Assembly: GCA_019096065.1 (NCBI GenBank)
Contig: JAGUCH010000001.1
Coordinates: 6,696,001-6,760,000 of the forward strand
DNA: 64,000 nucleotides
Direction of reading: 5' to 3'
From: Paracyclopina nana
Taxonomy: Eukaryota > Arthropoda > Copepoda > Cyclopoida > Cyclopettidae
The translations under genes and the position numbers were made by a program. The notes beneath the pieces were generated by a model. That model made no database searches. It was not told the DNA's origin and saw nothing but the letters and a program-made list of their open reading frames with translations. Each line of letters starts with the position of its first letter. The stretch's first letter is position 1. Of the stretch, positions 1 to 13,800 are shown in pieces.

Positions 1-275
1 GCTTTGTTCTTGATTAAGAGCAAAATTACGCTTGAAAACGCAAAAAATGCGCTTTAATAGAATTGATTCAATTTTTATTTCTCTAACAGTCATTGCACGC
101 ATAATTTTAATAGTGTAAGGGAAGATTCTTAAAAAAACGGCCGCCTCAAAATGTGCTGCTCAGTTGCTTCAATAATTGATCCAGAGGAACGGCTCCGTCA
201 ACTTGGGGCAAAGTGTGTCATATTTCATACTTGCAGCTTTAAATGAGGCTCAAGCTGTCAAATCCTAAATGACAA
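1..275. other. 3' flank of the PXMP2-like gene
   Basis: No coding exon is visible. On the minus strand an AATAAA (plus-strand tttatt at 74-79) lies about 200 nt beyond the stop codon of the PXMP2-like gene and could be its polyadenylation signal. Nothing else is recognised. Confidence 0.4.
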
Positions 276-931
276 TCACTCTACTTTTTCGGCTGGCTTT
301 TTGGCCAACTTGTTGGACAAATAAATGTTCCAGAAAAACGCCACCAAATTGGCAAACAGGACCCGAAAATGCACTGGCACAAAGTTCAGGTTAATCAGCT
401 GAGGGATCGTCCAAATCCTCCAGTTGGCTTTAAGAGCAGAAATGTATTTTGCTTTTATGTTCTCACAAGTCTGCTCATGGCTCGATCCCTATGTTAAACA
501 ATTTCTCACAAGAAAGTTTGGAGTAATTTGATCATAAGACTTACTTGCAGTCTTTCCAAGATGTAGAGCGTGAACAGCAGAAAAATAGGGCAGAAGACAA
601 GCCTCTCAAATAGTACTTTACCGATTGGATTATTTTTTAGGATGACTTCCAGAAAATTGTAAAAGTAATGAGTGACAGGTCCAGCAAATAGCACTCCATA
701 AATGGTAAAGGGTCTAGTTGCTCTTATCCAATTCTAAAAACATTTAAGATGGGCACATTGTAGTATGTATTATGTCTATATTACGCTTTGTCTATAGGAA
801 GACACCAGAGCTCCAGCAAAAGCCAACACCCCACTTGTCAGGGATTTGGTAAGGAGAGGGTTGGTTCTCAATGAATCGTTGTAGAGAGCTACCAAGGATA
901 AAAACTGCGTCTTCCAGCTAGCAAGGCACAT
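276..931 (-). CDS. PXMP2: Mpv17/PMP22-family membrane protein, PXMP2-like
   Basis: Likely peroxisomal membrane protein 2, a small multi-span protein thought to form or gate a pore for small solutes. I read three exons on the minus strand: 931-785, 733-545 and 488-276, joined by GT-AG introns in phase 0, giving 182 aa against about 195 in vertebrate PXMP2. Exon 1 has the N-terminal NPLLTKSLTSGVL block. Exon 2 starts NWIRATRPFTIYGVLFAGP and continues with HYFYNFLE and KVLFERLVFCP. Exon 3 has NWRIWTIPQLINLNFVPVHF then RVLFANLVAFFWNIYLS, the Mpv17/PMP22 signature, and ends in a basic tail. The start at 931 fits the family, since the frame is open further upstream but not family-like. The UBE2Q-type gene lies head to head 1.3 kb away. 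PXMP2 is favoured over Mpv17 by the C-terminal block; the family is secure, the exact orthologue less so. Confidence 0.85.
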
Positions 932-2205
932 TTTGTGAAAACTAGTGGAGCCAAAACTGGAATTGTTATCGCATTTTTTTATCTTCAAACCCGAAAATTG
1001 GCTCAGTCCCTTTAAAAGTATCAATACAAAATTCGTTTTTAAACGAGCTTTATCAAACGGGATGGAAGATGATATTCTTATAAAGCAGTCAATTACCAAA
1101 ATATACAGATATTTCTAACAAAACTTTAAAACTTAAAATATTACCGTAATAATTGCTTTAAAATATGGTAATATGGCATGTTATTCATGGGAGAGATAGC
1201 ACAAAGAGGCATTAATAAGTTTCTTGAAGATATCATGCGAAATTATAAACTTGGAAGGGTAACAACAAAAGTAGCCAAATCTGGCATCTCCTTTAATAGT
1301 CAAATAAAGGGAAAACCAGAGACTTATATAACAAGAGAAGTGCCACTGGGCGAGGCTTAAGGGGGTGCGTTTGCAGATCTGCTGCACGCTCCAAAAGAGA
1401 CTACAATGGAATTTTGGTGCGGGCTGGCTGAATTTGGGCCGGGGCAGACTTTTGGTTGCTAATAACTCCTAAATGAGTCCACTTAGCCAAAATAGTCCTA
1501 TTTTACGAGGTGCTCAATTTTGCTAGGGCTATCTTTTGTCTTTTATAAATATTTTCACAACTATTAGGAATTAAAAGTTATAAAACAGAGGTGCCAGTTG
1601 GCGTTTTCCTTTCTGGATCAGTGCAGCCCGCTGACTATTTTATTAGAACAGCTGACCCAAATGATTTCAAAATCTCTAGTAGCACTTGGCGCGCGCTCGC
1701 GTGCAGTGAGAATGCAAGAAGTAGCACTTCTCTTTCTATATAAGTCTCTGGGGAAAACGAACTAAGGCACGGCACCACTTGAGGCCGAGCGTGGCAGGAG
1801 TGAAACAAAGGCGCTGCGAGCAACTATTTTTAAGGCTTTTAGTCCTGAATGAAGACAAACTATGAAAATAAATATCGATAAAAACCCGTAATATTGGCTG
1901 TGAAAGCTAAAATTGTAAGCTCTCCTTTAGAATGCTCACTAATATAATGCTCGTGTCTATGATTGTTTATTGAACGGGTTTTCACTTTCAAAAGATTGGT
2001 CTCATTTTCGAGCCTCGTTTTTATTGTCTACGTATAAGAAAAGAAGCTGACTGCTGCTCTTGCTCTCTCTCTTTTCACATTTTACTCAGGATTCCTCGTT
2101 GGAGTTAATTTCACTGGTGGAGTCTCGAAAGTGCGACACAAGGCTGCAGCGCTGATTTTTCGCGCGAAAATAGTGATCCCTCCGTTGATTTCGCGAGAAT
2201 AGAAG
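932..2205. promoter_or_regulatory. Divergent intergenic region between the PXMP2-like and UBE2Q-like genes
   Basis: This 1.27-kb spacer separates two divergently transcribed genes, so it should hold both promoters and both 5' UTRs. A TATATAAG-like stretch sits near 1736-1743 on the plus strand, just after a GC-rich run of gcgcgcgctcgcg type at about 1688-1702. No open frame here resembles a known protein. Transcription starts cannot be placed from sequence alone. Confidence 0.4.
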
Positions 2206-4042
2206 ATGGCGTGTATGAAAGTGCTCAAGGCGGAAATTCGCAGTCTCGAGGCCACTTTTCCCAGAACTCATCCCCGATTACAAATCGTTTCAGCCTCAGT
2301 GGATGAGCTCACGTGTCGATTTGTCGACCCTGCGGGTAGAAAACACACCATTCATGCCAATATCACGGTGAGTTCGCCAGTCCGAGTGATGACCTCCATT
2401 TCGACTGACCTTGATTCGCCAGCAAGGTTTTTTCACTTGACCGACCTTGGCCTCCTTACCGAGGAGAGATGTTGGTTTTTTGCCCCTTGTGCTTTCTAGA
2501 AATCAGCTTTTTTCCCGCAACAGCCTCAATCGGGGCTACTTATTATTTAAAGCTGGTCGACGACCTCTTTTTAGTAAGCTTGTAACCCGAGATCGTTCGG
2601 CAAACTTTGACTATTGACGTAAAAGCTAATTCGTTTTTTCCACGTAGGAAACCTACCCGTCTACACCTCCTGTGTGGTTTTCCGAATCTGATAATGTCAA
2701 CGTGACCAATGCCTTGACCTCGTTGTCTGAAACCTCAGGGATCGACAACCACTTGTCCAATCAAGTCAAGTCGTTATTGCGACAGCTTTGCACACTCTTT
2801 TCCCTCCCACTACCTGTTGAGTGCACAGACTCAGACTCCAGCTCTTCTGGATGCTCCACAGGTAATTTGAATTTTTTTTTCGCTGATATGAAATATGCTC
2901 AATGGGGTATTTCCAGCGAGTTCGCTTACCCCTCCGAGGAGCGAGACCGAAGCTGGCAGCACCATTACAAAACACGCCAAAGAGAGTGACACCGAAGACT
3001 CTGATGACGATATGGACAATGACGAGGAGGAGGACGACGACGAGGAAGAGGAAATCCCACTCGACCTCGAAGAGATCGAGGCGGTGTCCAAAAAAGCTAG
3101 ACAAGATGAGGAAATCCATACAGAACACATGCAGGTACTCACGCGGCTCACTAAGTTGATGCCACACTTGCCTCAATTCTTCGTTTAGGTATTGGAAAAG
3201 CTGAAAGCCAACCAGAGACGCGACTATCTCAAGGGCACTGTGTCAGGCTCGGTACAGGCCACTGACAGATTAATGAAAGAATTACGAGACATTTACCGAA
3301 GTCCTTCATTCAAGTCTGGAGCCTACCAGGTATGCTTTGTTGACCTTCATGTTGCTACTGCTATTTTACGCATATGCTTCGCTGCTAGGTTGAGTTAGTG
3401 AACGATTCTCTGTACGAGTGGAACGTCAAAATAATGAGAGTTGATCCAGATTCGCCTTTAGCCGAAGATCTCAAGAAGTTGAAAGAGAGAGAGGGCAAAG
3501 ACCACATTCTGTTGTCATTCACCTTCAAGGTAGCATTCTATTGAATCGCCAATGTCTGTTTCTCTCGTCACCTATCGGACTTTTCTTCCAGGACACTTTC
3601 CCCTTTGATCCTCCTTTTGTGAGGATGGTTCATCCAGTTCTGCATGGAGGATATGTCCTCGACGGTGGCGCACTGTGCATGGAGTTGATGACTCCTCAAG
3701 GGTGGTCCTCAGCCTACACGATAGAGGCTGTGATCATGCAGTTGTCGGCCACTCTGGTCAAAGGCAAGGCTAGGATCAAGTTTGACGCTCCCAAGGTGAA
3801 TCAGCTCTTAATTTGATCTAGGAGTGTTCAAGCTTAATTCACGTTTTTCTTCCTCCTCAGGGAACGTACAACTTGGCGCGAGCACAGCAATCCTTCAGAT
3901 CTTTAGTACACATTCACGAAAAAAATGGTGAGTTGACAAACCCGCTGCTCTGGTCTCGATTCCTTTGGTTCAAGCTTAATATCTGATGTTGCTTCTTATT
4001 ACATTTCTAGGCTGGTTCACTCCCCCGCAAGCAGATGGCTAA
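2206..4042 (+). CDS. UBE2Q2: UBE2Q-family E2 ubiquitin-conjugating enzyme
   Basis: E2 enzyme that accepts ubiquitin from E1 on a cysteine and passes it to substrates with an E3. Eight exons: 2206-2367, 2648-2861, 2917-3134, 3189-3329, 3389-3529, 3592-3795, 3861-3927 and 4011-4042, all GT-AG and in frame, giving 392 aa (human UBE2Q2 375, UBE2Q1 422). Residues 1-125 match the UBE2Q N-terminal RWD-like part ([19 protein letters not shown]). Residues about 148-171 are an Asp/Glu run, as in vertebrate members. From about 200 on is the UBC fold, with [20 protein letters not shown], then FPFDPPFVR. The active-site Cys321 lies in GGALCMEL, followed by GWSSAY. The C-terminus reads [14 protein letters not shown]. 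Introns are 51-280 bp. The family is certain; the Q1 versus Q2 symbol is a best guess, as invertebrates often have one ancestral copy. Confidence 0.93.
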
Positions 4043-7000
4043 CAAAGTCGATTCTCCAACACTTCTTCGAAGAACAAGTATACAGCTATTCGAAAGCTAC
4101 CACAGACAACATTTTTCGAAAAACGGCTCACTTCAGCCCTTTTCAATTTTCGTTCAGAAAAAAATATCTTGCCCACGAATTCATGAAGTTGAAAGTGCGA
4201 CCCACTACAAAGCGTTTGTAGCAGCAAGCGTATACGTACCACCGTGCTGCACGGCGACCCATTTACTATGCAATCAAAACTGTAAAAAAAATTAGCAAAA
4301 ACAGGCGAAATTTTTTCGGAAAAAATGTGATGATGAAAGAATACTTCTATCTAGATATTTTTTGCACTAGGGCCTAGATCAAAAACCATTGTACAGTTAA
4401 AGTACCACAAGGCTTCGATTCAATTATTATTAACTCTACTACAATTTCCTCCTCTCCTCGTACCCTCCCCCAAAATGAGAACAATGCGTACTTTCATCCC
4501 CATTTTTCAAACATTTGCTGTATTTAGTATACATAACATTCGAAATATGTTCGCGATGCTGTAAAGTTGTGTTGAGAATTCCAAGACTTGAAAAATACAG
4601 ACCAAATGCTCGGGAACGTTTTCGTCACTGCAACTCAACTGCATTTCTACAACAATGCTATGAGGCTATTAAGCGCAGTTGTGCTAAACATTTTTATTTC
4701 AGCGGCGGGGCGAAAAATCCTAAAAATTTCATTTCAGCTGCAGCCAAAGAGATAAAAGCATAGCGTAATAGTAGAAGCTTGTTAGTTTGAAATTGGTGGG
4801 CTCATCTAACGTTTTGCCTGATAATGAGAGACACACAGTGTGTCAACAAAAGGAACAAGACTGAAACTTTGATGGCCTACGTTGGAGACTTTCATGAATA
4901 TTGAACCAAGCCGAAACTTTTGAAAGGAAGATAAAACTAGTTTGAAATTGAGCCCGAAAACTTTTGTCAAATGAAACGTGACTTTTTTGAGAAATAAACC
5001 TCGTCCGCGCCCGCATGTGTGATGAAAATGGAACTTTTTTTGTGAAAACGCTGATCTAGTACGCTGATCCAATTACTCGCATAAAACATAGGTGTGGCTG
5101 CAGCTTTGTTTTTTATTGCTTTTCTCTAATTGGGTATTCCGTTTCTAATCCGAAATTCGACTTACAATCACGATCAAGAGAGATAATTGGCCCTCACGTC
5201 AATTTCAGCCTTGTTTAGTCCACATAATAATGTCATGCATGTGATAGCCAATAAAACTGGCCAGCATTTGAGAGTCCTCATAAATTCCAGCCTCGTTATT
5301 CAGAAATGCTGCTGCTACTGTTCACTTAACGGACGTTTCAATAAACATATTTTGACATTATCATGCCCACTCCATCATTTTCACCAAGTGATGATGATAC
5401 ACATCAGTGCAGGTGTTGGTTTTCGACCCCGAAAGCGAGCGGATTTTCAAGGGTTATTTACTCGCATGGCGCGATCAATATTTCTCAGCGTGCAACCTGA
5501 TTGACTTTTCCTTTAGCTCGTTTGTCCTATGATGCAGCCTTCATGAAATGTTGATGTTGAGCCTGAAACTGTAGCAGAGTCACTCCATCCTTTTCCTCCT
5601 GAAAACGACATCAACTCCTGCAGCATAGCTTAATTGGCCATTTGCGCGAAATTACGAACTTGCCTCACCTCGTGAGCTTTTTTATGGTTCACTGCAATGT
5701 CATTGCGAAAAGCCAACTCGAGAGAAATTGCTCGATCACTCTGAATTCTGGTACATCATCCCTATCAGCGCATCCTGGTGAGCGTTTTTAATTTGCATAT
5801 TAAACAGATCGCGAGACGGGCAATAAAAGTAATTGCTTTATGGGATCACAAAGAAACATGCCGAAGCTGATGAAGAGCAGCTCTCCGCTGAGACCTTTTA
5901 ATTGAGTAAACTTTGGCAGAAGAAGCGCCCAAGCATTTTTATGTTGCATTGTTTCACCACTCACTCCAGAAAGATAGAGTTTTGGCCATTATTTCTCGAG
6001 GAGAAGCATCATTTGCTAGCATCCTTTTGCAAAGTAGGACTGCTGCTACAACAAGAAGAAAAGTGAACACATTAATATTTGCCAAGGGCTTTCTTCTCAG
6101 ACCTTGGGCAATGCTCTACTTTCGGGGTTTAGATAGTTGTACTGCCGAGGAAAAGTACCAACGAAGCTATCACACACAGCTCATCGGCAGAAAAGTGCTA
6201 AGCTCGAAATTGCCCCCAATTAGCTATGACACGTGTATGCTGGTCTCATTATTTGAAAGCCAAGATAGGCTCCATGTGTCGCCTAGCCTTCAAAGTAATA
6301 GCAAAAGCCTCCTTCTCAGGAAATAAACATCAGGCAAAAAAAGTGGAAGTAGTAAACTAGCATAAGTTTCCTCTTTTCCCCTCTTAGCCTGACAAACTTT
6401 CCAGTATGTTTCTACTCCTTTTTTCTTTATGCCCATAAGTACCTAAAAGAGATCCCTTGTCACATTTGGTCTCTCCCTTCCTGCTCTACTATATACAGTT
6501 CCCAGCACAAGTAATATGGAGACCTACTTTTGAAATGGTATTAGGTAGAAATGCACACTGGAATGCTCACCGCAAAAATTGCAACAGGAAAAGGGGGAAA
6601 TTTGTGCAAACAATGATATTGATATAACGCTATCAGGCAATAACAGAATGATCAGAACTGGCCTGTTAGCCTGAGCCAGCAATTTGCGCAATAGCCCCAA
6701 AGACCTCCCAGTGTCTCATGGGCCAAAGGTCCACACTGTGCATCGAATGTGTAGTTGTAACATGAGAAGTAGCCACTACATGCTATAGCTGGGTTTTGTC
6801 ATATCCAGGGAAATGATAATCTTTGTTTTCTGAGCTGGTACATGGTGGAAAGCCTTGCGCTTTATGTGCGCCATTTTTGAGCCATTATGCGGGAAATTCC
6901 AAGCAAGGCCAATTTTCATACATGAGGCAAATCCTGGGCCCAATGATTGTCATTCCTCGCGGTTTTGGACCGCCTGAGCCGCATTCTTGCATAAAATCCG

Positions 7001-7809
7001 ACCATCCATTTGTAGTCATGAAAGCAGCTTTCCTAGGCTTGCTTGCAAGTCGTCCCAGTTTCCTGGTGAAAAATTGCCCGGAGATCTAGCATGCAAATTT
7101 ACGGCAATTTGACCATTTCCCCGAAACAAAGCGAAATGGCAGTCAATTTATCCTAAGCTATGATTTCTTCGGGGAGAAAAGAAATCCCCTCGCTCTTGCG
7201 CAATTAGTCTTTTCTTTTTAAATATCTGCTTTGCCAATCAGAAGACTCGAAATACTGTTTTCTGCTACATGGAGAGCAAACCTTAGGTTGATGTGAGCGC
7301 ATCATAAATATTGAATAAAGTCATGCTGTGGCATAAAGTGAAGCCTTTTGTCGCCCAGAGTTTGCGACACTCTCAGTCGGACGGGGAAAAGTGCACGAGC
7401 TCATTTGCATCAATTCAGCAGCAGAAGGAAGATGTTTCAAGGCTATCTCGTGTATTATAATTTGGGCCTAATTGACAATTGTCATCCATATTGTTAATGC
7501 AAATGAATATATGGTTGATCTCAGCGGTGGCATTGCTCTCTACTATTGTACATACGTATCTTTTGCGAGTCTTTTGAGGTGGGTGACGGTGGTGTCTGCT
7601 GCAACAGCAGCAGGCGCGATCGCGAGCGAAGAACCGTCGTGCGGCGCTCTGCGGCTCCATTTCAGTTCGTACTCAGACTTTGGCGGAGCAGGAGCTATGA
7701 CCAAGGTGCGATCAATGTAGCCCAACGATCAGCTTACCTGCCATAAGCCTTGATAGTAGTGGACTTTTAGTGATTCAGGGCCCAGATACGTCGTGATTTA
7801 CCAGCAAGC
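4043..7809. other. Intergenic region, no gene seen, including 5' UTR of the next gene
   Basis: The first part is the 3' UTR of the UBE2Q-type gene. No clear AATAAA lies close to its stop; the first good plus-strand copy is near 4994. Short open frames occur, for example near 5913-6326, but their translations resemble no family and lack splice-flanked conserved blocks. The last 150 bp probably hold the 5' UTR of the secreted protein gene. Confidence 0.5.
7662..7666 (+). promoter_or_regulatory. Candidate initiator (TCAGT) of the secreted Cys-rich protein gene
   Basis: TCAGT is the arthropod initiator consensus. It lies 148 bp before the ATG at 7810, right after a GC-rich stretch. There is no transcript evidence, so this is only a positional candidate. 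Confidence 0.25.
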
Positions 7810-10800
7810 ATGGGTCTTACGGGGCCCACCAAAGTGCTTTGCTGCCTGCTCAGCTTCAGTGTCTGCTTTGGACTAGCCGGTAAGAGAGCAATTTCGAGTA
7901 ATTACTGCGTCTGCCGTATCCTGATTGCATCGTTTTTCGAGCCGTTTCCCATATAGCTAGCTAGCTTGGTAGGTGAGAAACTAGCCCAGATGATATTTAC
8001 GAGGGAAAACCATCATTACCGCGCGAGGTATCTTGGCCTTAAGGAGGTTGTTTTGTTTTGATGATCCATCCATTCACAGGTGATTTACAACTCAACGTCA
8101 TAAACAAGCTGGGTCATCACTCGCCAATCATTTTCTCCATGGAAATCTGATGATAATTATTGCCAAACCGCAGCGGGAGCAGCACTTAAATAGTCTGGCT
8201 CTAAGGACGAAAATATTTTTTTCTCCTTTCCACCATGTTATTTAGCGAGCAAAAAATGGCACCAAGCCGTAGGACCATAATAGTGATAGCTCTTTTATGT
8301 AAGCAAAAAACACAAGGCAAATGATGATGAAGTATGACTTAGAGGAAATTGTTTTGCAGGGTTGTTGTGTAGTCTAGTCGTTATGCTGCTCACAGTAGTT
8401 GCGCGTCTTCCAAGTTCTTTGCTCGGTGGAGTAATTATCTACCTAGGCAATGCAATGGCTCTTTAAAAAGTTGTGAGAATTTGCAACAACAACAGCTCGG
8501 GGAGAAGGAAGAAGTTCCTGAAGAATTTTCGACGTTTGCGCATGCATAAATTCCATGCCTTTGTTCTTGAAGCGCGGCAAACTTTTACCGTTCAAGTACA
8601 GGAAAAGTTAGCAAGAGACTAATTACGCAATTAGAGCATTTGGTCCTTTGCTGGAATGCGAAATTAGCCCCCACTTGACACTCTCGGGCCTGACGTGTGA
8701 AAATTGAGTAGGATGCATTTTTTCGCCATCATTTTTAGGACTCTGCATGCCACGAAGCATGAGAAGCTAATTTCATACTAGAGCCATTTTTTCCCTTCGC
8801 CAACCAACCCCAAAGTTTTTAAAAATGTGGTTATGGCGAGTTGGAAGTGATTTTGCCTCAAGCTCATGCCAGCAGTCTAGTTGTTAATTGCTCAGCTCAT
8901 TAGAGCTGTTTTGTAGTGCTTCACCAGAAGAAAAATAGCCGAGGAAGTTATGAATATTGAGAAAGATCCCAATCAGAAGGAGGATTCACGGAGCTTTAGT
9001 TTTGCTAATGAAGCGTAGATTTCAAAGTCTTCTTTGTTTTTAATTTCAGCAACTTTCACCACACCAACTTTTATGACTTCTCTCAACTTTTTGTTCTGTG
9101 TGTAGGGTTACTGCAATAGCGGTCAAAGATTTCAGGTAGTCACAGTAGCACAAGTGCAGCAGCACTGCGGCCATGGTCATGCTCCAGGTGCTTGCTTGCC
9201 CAAAATGGTCATCTATTTTCATCTACTTGGAGCAAAAGTGAAATTTGTCTTGCCTTGCAATATTAGCCCTAATTGTACAGTGGTTTTGTGACTGGAAAAT
9301 GATTCATGCTTTGTGCTCTGTTTAATTTGATGCTGCTTTGGCAAACAGCCCTAGATTAGCATGTTATCTTATCACTCTACTTAAAGTTTGAGTTAATATT
9401 GGCCAATGCAGAAATGCATCCCGTTTCCCACTGCCAGCTTTTGTTGAAATTGTTTGCTTAATTTTGACATCCATTAGGGGCTAACCACTACTTGTGCCAC
9501 TTCAACTAACAAGGAGAACGGAGGCCTCAATTTTGGATCAAACAATAATTCAAAGTGAACCATGTTGGTTTACAACCAAAGCAATTTGTTACGTATGAGT
9601 CATAATTAGGGTGAATGACGATCATTTTGACAGACAGTTGAGACACACTCGAGTTTTTCCCTCGGTCCCACATACTACGGCTAACTAATTAAGCTTGCAA
9701 GGCTCAATAGTCAAATAACACTAACGTTTTCTATTTTTCTTTTCAGATTCTGCTTATTCTTGTGAATTTTCGCAGAACTGGATGGGCCGGTGGTTCCAAT
9801 CAAGCTTTAATGAGCCTCTTGTCATCAGCAAAGATGAAATCAGCGAAAAAGGCCGATGCGTCCAGCGCTCCAAAAATATGTTCCTAATGGAAGACTAGTA
9901 AGAGCCCTTTTCAAATACCTTCTAGTGAGCATGAAAGCACTCGCGTAAAAATTCCGCAACTTAGTAGCAATAAAGAAGAAAGGTCAACTTGAATCCAAAG
10001 ATCCTTGCGGTCATCACATGAATGATTCAGGAATGAGAATTGAAAAACGACTCATGGTCATAAATGATTTCTTATCTCCACCAAAATGTCAGAACAAATA
10101 CTAAAAAAGATCAGGACGAGCTGAGGTACCGTGAAGAACTAGAACCATGGTTAGATTTAGTGGAGGGAGAGTGGTAGCGGTAACTGCAAACATTCCAGCC
10201 AAGAAATGCTTGAAATGGTGACAAATTGAAGCAGTTGCGAGGAGATCTTGCTGAATGTCAGCCAGGGTGACCACAAAAATATGTTAGGACTATCTGCATT
10301 TTTCATCTGCCGTGAAAAAATTCGTGAAATTTAAGCTTACAGCTTGGGCATCGCATCATCGTTTTTCAGATAGACATCTCATCATCAATAAGATTTTTCC
10401 AATTACAAACACCGTGAGCCGCCATAATTATTGAACTCATCGTAAAATGAATCCACTGATGCTTATCTTTCGGCCAATTTTTCACCCGTAAGGATAATGG
10501 GGTTCAAGTAATCAATGCGGCTAACGGTGGACGTAATCAGTTTTTTGTGCAGCTTCATTGCTGTATCATTAAAGGCATCGTACGCTGTAGTAGCATTACG
10601 CTAATAATAGCGCAAACTATGCAAGCCGTAGCGTTAAAAGCCTGGCTGGGCATTTTTTCTTCTGCCTTAGGTATCTTTTCACCTACCCGCATCAATTTCG
10701 TCTTTGATGCCAACAGCGGATTTTTCATTTTTTTGGCCCACGATTCACAGAAGAATCGATCAAAGTTGACAGATTTGACATGATTTTCACATGCAATGGC

Positions 10801-13800
10801 TTCATCAGTTGTTGTTCACATAATTGTATTTTGCGCCGACTTGACAAGAGCAAATAGCATTTTTTTGCTTCCTCGGTTTTCTTAAATGACTCTCTGGCTT
10901 AGTCTCTTCTGGAGATTTCATAGTGACCAAGCCACGGTCATTATCGATTCTTATGTAGTTCCATCGCAACCTACTCAGTACATAAGAGACTAAGCCTCTA
11001 TCTCGAGTTGTTGTCCAATTTTCGTGACTACAAAAAGCCGGACTAACCACCAAATAAAGCATTATTTTGCGGCAAGAGGCGAACAAAAACTGTATTACGG
11101 ACCCCCAAAGATGTCCAGCTACAGCAGCAGCTCTTTCTTTTCTGCGATGGATAAGATCTTTCCTTTATCTTATGGTCATGGGTTGGGGCAATTTAATGGG
11201 ATGACGTTGGCGAATTCTGCCATATCGACTTCTCAAGCAGTAATGTAATTAAAGCTCACTAGACCTTTAAACGTGCATTAAGATGAAGCAACAATTTGCG
11301 TTCGACATTTGCTTTGTGCAGCTCTCTCAAGAGAGGGAAAAGTCTAATGAGTCGCATTATAACAGCTAGTAGCTATTTATCTGGAGAGCTTTGCGAGCAA
11401 TTTCTAAGGGGGGTCAACAAAAGCATGCTGCACAACTCAAAATGCCACCCGTCTTCAAGTAGTGAAATTCGACATATGCATTGTGTTTCCTAGCCTTTTG
11501 TAAACATTTGTTCTGCACTGAAAAACAACACTTTGCTTCTCAGCGTTGCTGGCAACTGGAAATCACAGAGGCAACTAAAAAATCAAGATATTAAGTAGTG
11601 CTACAACAACTAAAGGCTATACTACTGTACGGTAGCACCCCGAAAAGGAAAGTGGTGTTTTGACCCCCTGGCGCTTGTGGAAAAGGGGGCTCTAAATTGG
11701 AAATGTCATCATCAGCTCAGTTGTTAACAACAAGTGCTCTAGGATACCCAATTGGCATGGCCGAATAACTAGGTTTTCCTCTGCTATTGCTTTAGCGTTC
11801 ACGCTTTCCGCTCACGACGAACAACTACTTTCCATTAGAGCTGGTAATTTGATAGAGTTCTAGAGCATTTCCAGAATGCGCCACTCTATGCTCCCAAGAG
11901 ATGCAAAATGCCCCACATATATACAGCACAATATCATCAAGTTGACATTTATGCTCCTCCCACTTCGCTATTTAGCCATGTTGAGAGATGCAATTTATTT
12001 CATGAAAAATCTGCCAATGATGTTTATTGGAAATACGACCCCCAGACCTAAAGTGTTTTCCTCTCTTTTGCAGTGACCCAGCTGTCGGCAAGTGCTACCG
12101 ATGCATGGTGATCTACGAGAAGCACTTCAATGTCCTCCAATACAAAGAGAGTGAGTTGGGCAATAACCCATTATTTGCCATTGACAGGACTTATGATTCA
12201 ACTCTTTCAGGCTTCTGCGAGGAATCCATCGAATCCATGGAATCCCTGTGCAACACCATCACCGGAGATGCTCCTCTGTACACAATGTTCAGGAAGGACG
12301 CTGAATTGGTGAAATGTCCTTTCAAAGGGCCTCACAGTTTCAGCTACTCAAAGGGAGCTTCAGGACAAGTGTGCAAATATCCAGCCTCTTTCATGGACAC
12401 TTGCAGCGACAACAAGAGGCTGCAACTCAGATATCAAGCCTGCTTGGATGTTGAAGGATCTGAAATATCGAGTAAGCAGAGCTCTCTGTCAATTAACCCC
12501 CAGGAATGTTTTCCCCCCGACTAAAGTTAGCTAATGAAGCTTAAAAAAGTTGGGAGCTTTGTTTGCTTCGAAGCCTTCAAGCAAGAGAGAGAGAGAGAGA
12601 GAGAAAAACCGAGACAGACAGGGAAAGGCAGGCCGCGGGAAAATTCAAACACATTGCAGCTACTCCCCCACTTGACACATAAGCTGCAATAGCTTGTTTA
12701 ATCAAAGCAGCCATTTCATGTAAATGGACTCCATTGCGGTCGAGAAAATGTGTGTAAACCACATTTTGCCCCATCTTTTGGGTTACAACATTTATGACCC
12801 ATACCATATCTTGTGTATATTACATGTTTTTGTAGCTTCCCCCTTTCCTCCCTCCCAAAAAAGGCTTCTAGAAGTATATATAAATATAGTTTGCATTTCA
12901 TACAGATATAGATCGCTGTAGCCATTTTGAACATTGTTTTGTGCTTGGGGGGTTAGAATCTCGGCAGATTTATGCAAAACCCAGGATTTACCATGGATCT
13001 TCGTTTATTCTTTCAGCCGAAGAAATGGCTTGTCTAGCCACTTGGAAAGAGGGCTCCTCTCGCTATTTAGTCTCAATTTTGAACGACAGCCATGTCTACA
13101 CCGACGAGGCTCGATACCGATGCTTCGTATACCAAAAAGTCCACAACGGTGACGAGGGTGTGGAGACGTTCAAAATGGCTCAAAATCTCTACGCCACTTG
13201 CTTGGGCTTGTGGAATGTCAACGAAGGCCACAAGACGTTCACCATGACAAAGTGTAAGCAACACAATTCTACTACAGAGAAAACCTCTCAGCCTAATTAC
13301 TGAGAACACATGCATGCAAATTTGATGAAAATACTGCGATGGCTTCGAGCATCTCAATTTTGGGCCCTCTCAGTTGGCTTTAATAAAATTTACGCTTTTG
13401 GGTTTCAGTGGACAGTGATACGAAGTGTTCTTTCCCGCATTTCATGCACAATCATCATGACTGGCACTCTGTGGATGGCCTGATCTCCATGCATGTGAAC
13501 AAACGAGGCCACAGCTTGCGGCTGCGCAACCACACGAGGCTGGCCTCGCTTTACGAGGCCACTGAATTCCTCGAGTCCCATGCCACCTGCCACAAAGTTG
13601 AGACTGGCGGCCTCAACTCGCCAGTGACCCGCATCGTGGCCCACGTCAAGGCCGGATGGTAAGTACACAGTGACCCATAAAAACCGTAATAACTTTCCAA
13701 ATGGGCTGCTGCTGCACCAGCATCATCATCTCAAAAGTGGTGGAAAGTAGGCCTTGGAGGCGAAAGCTGCTCACCTTTTTATTTTATGGCATCCCATAGC

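Noticed and set aside
1178-1387. Overlapping 60-68 codon open frames on both strands
   Set aside because: Short, without motifs, and in the divergent spacer. No splice or family support.
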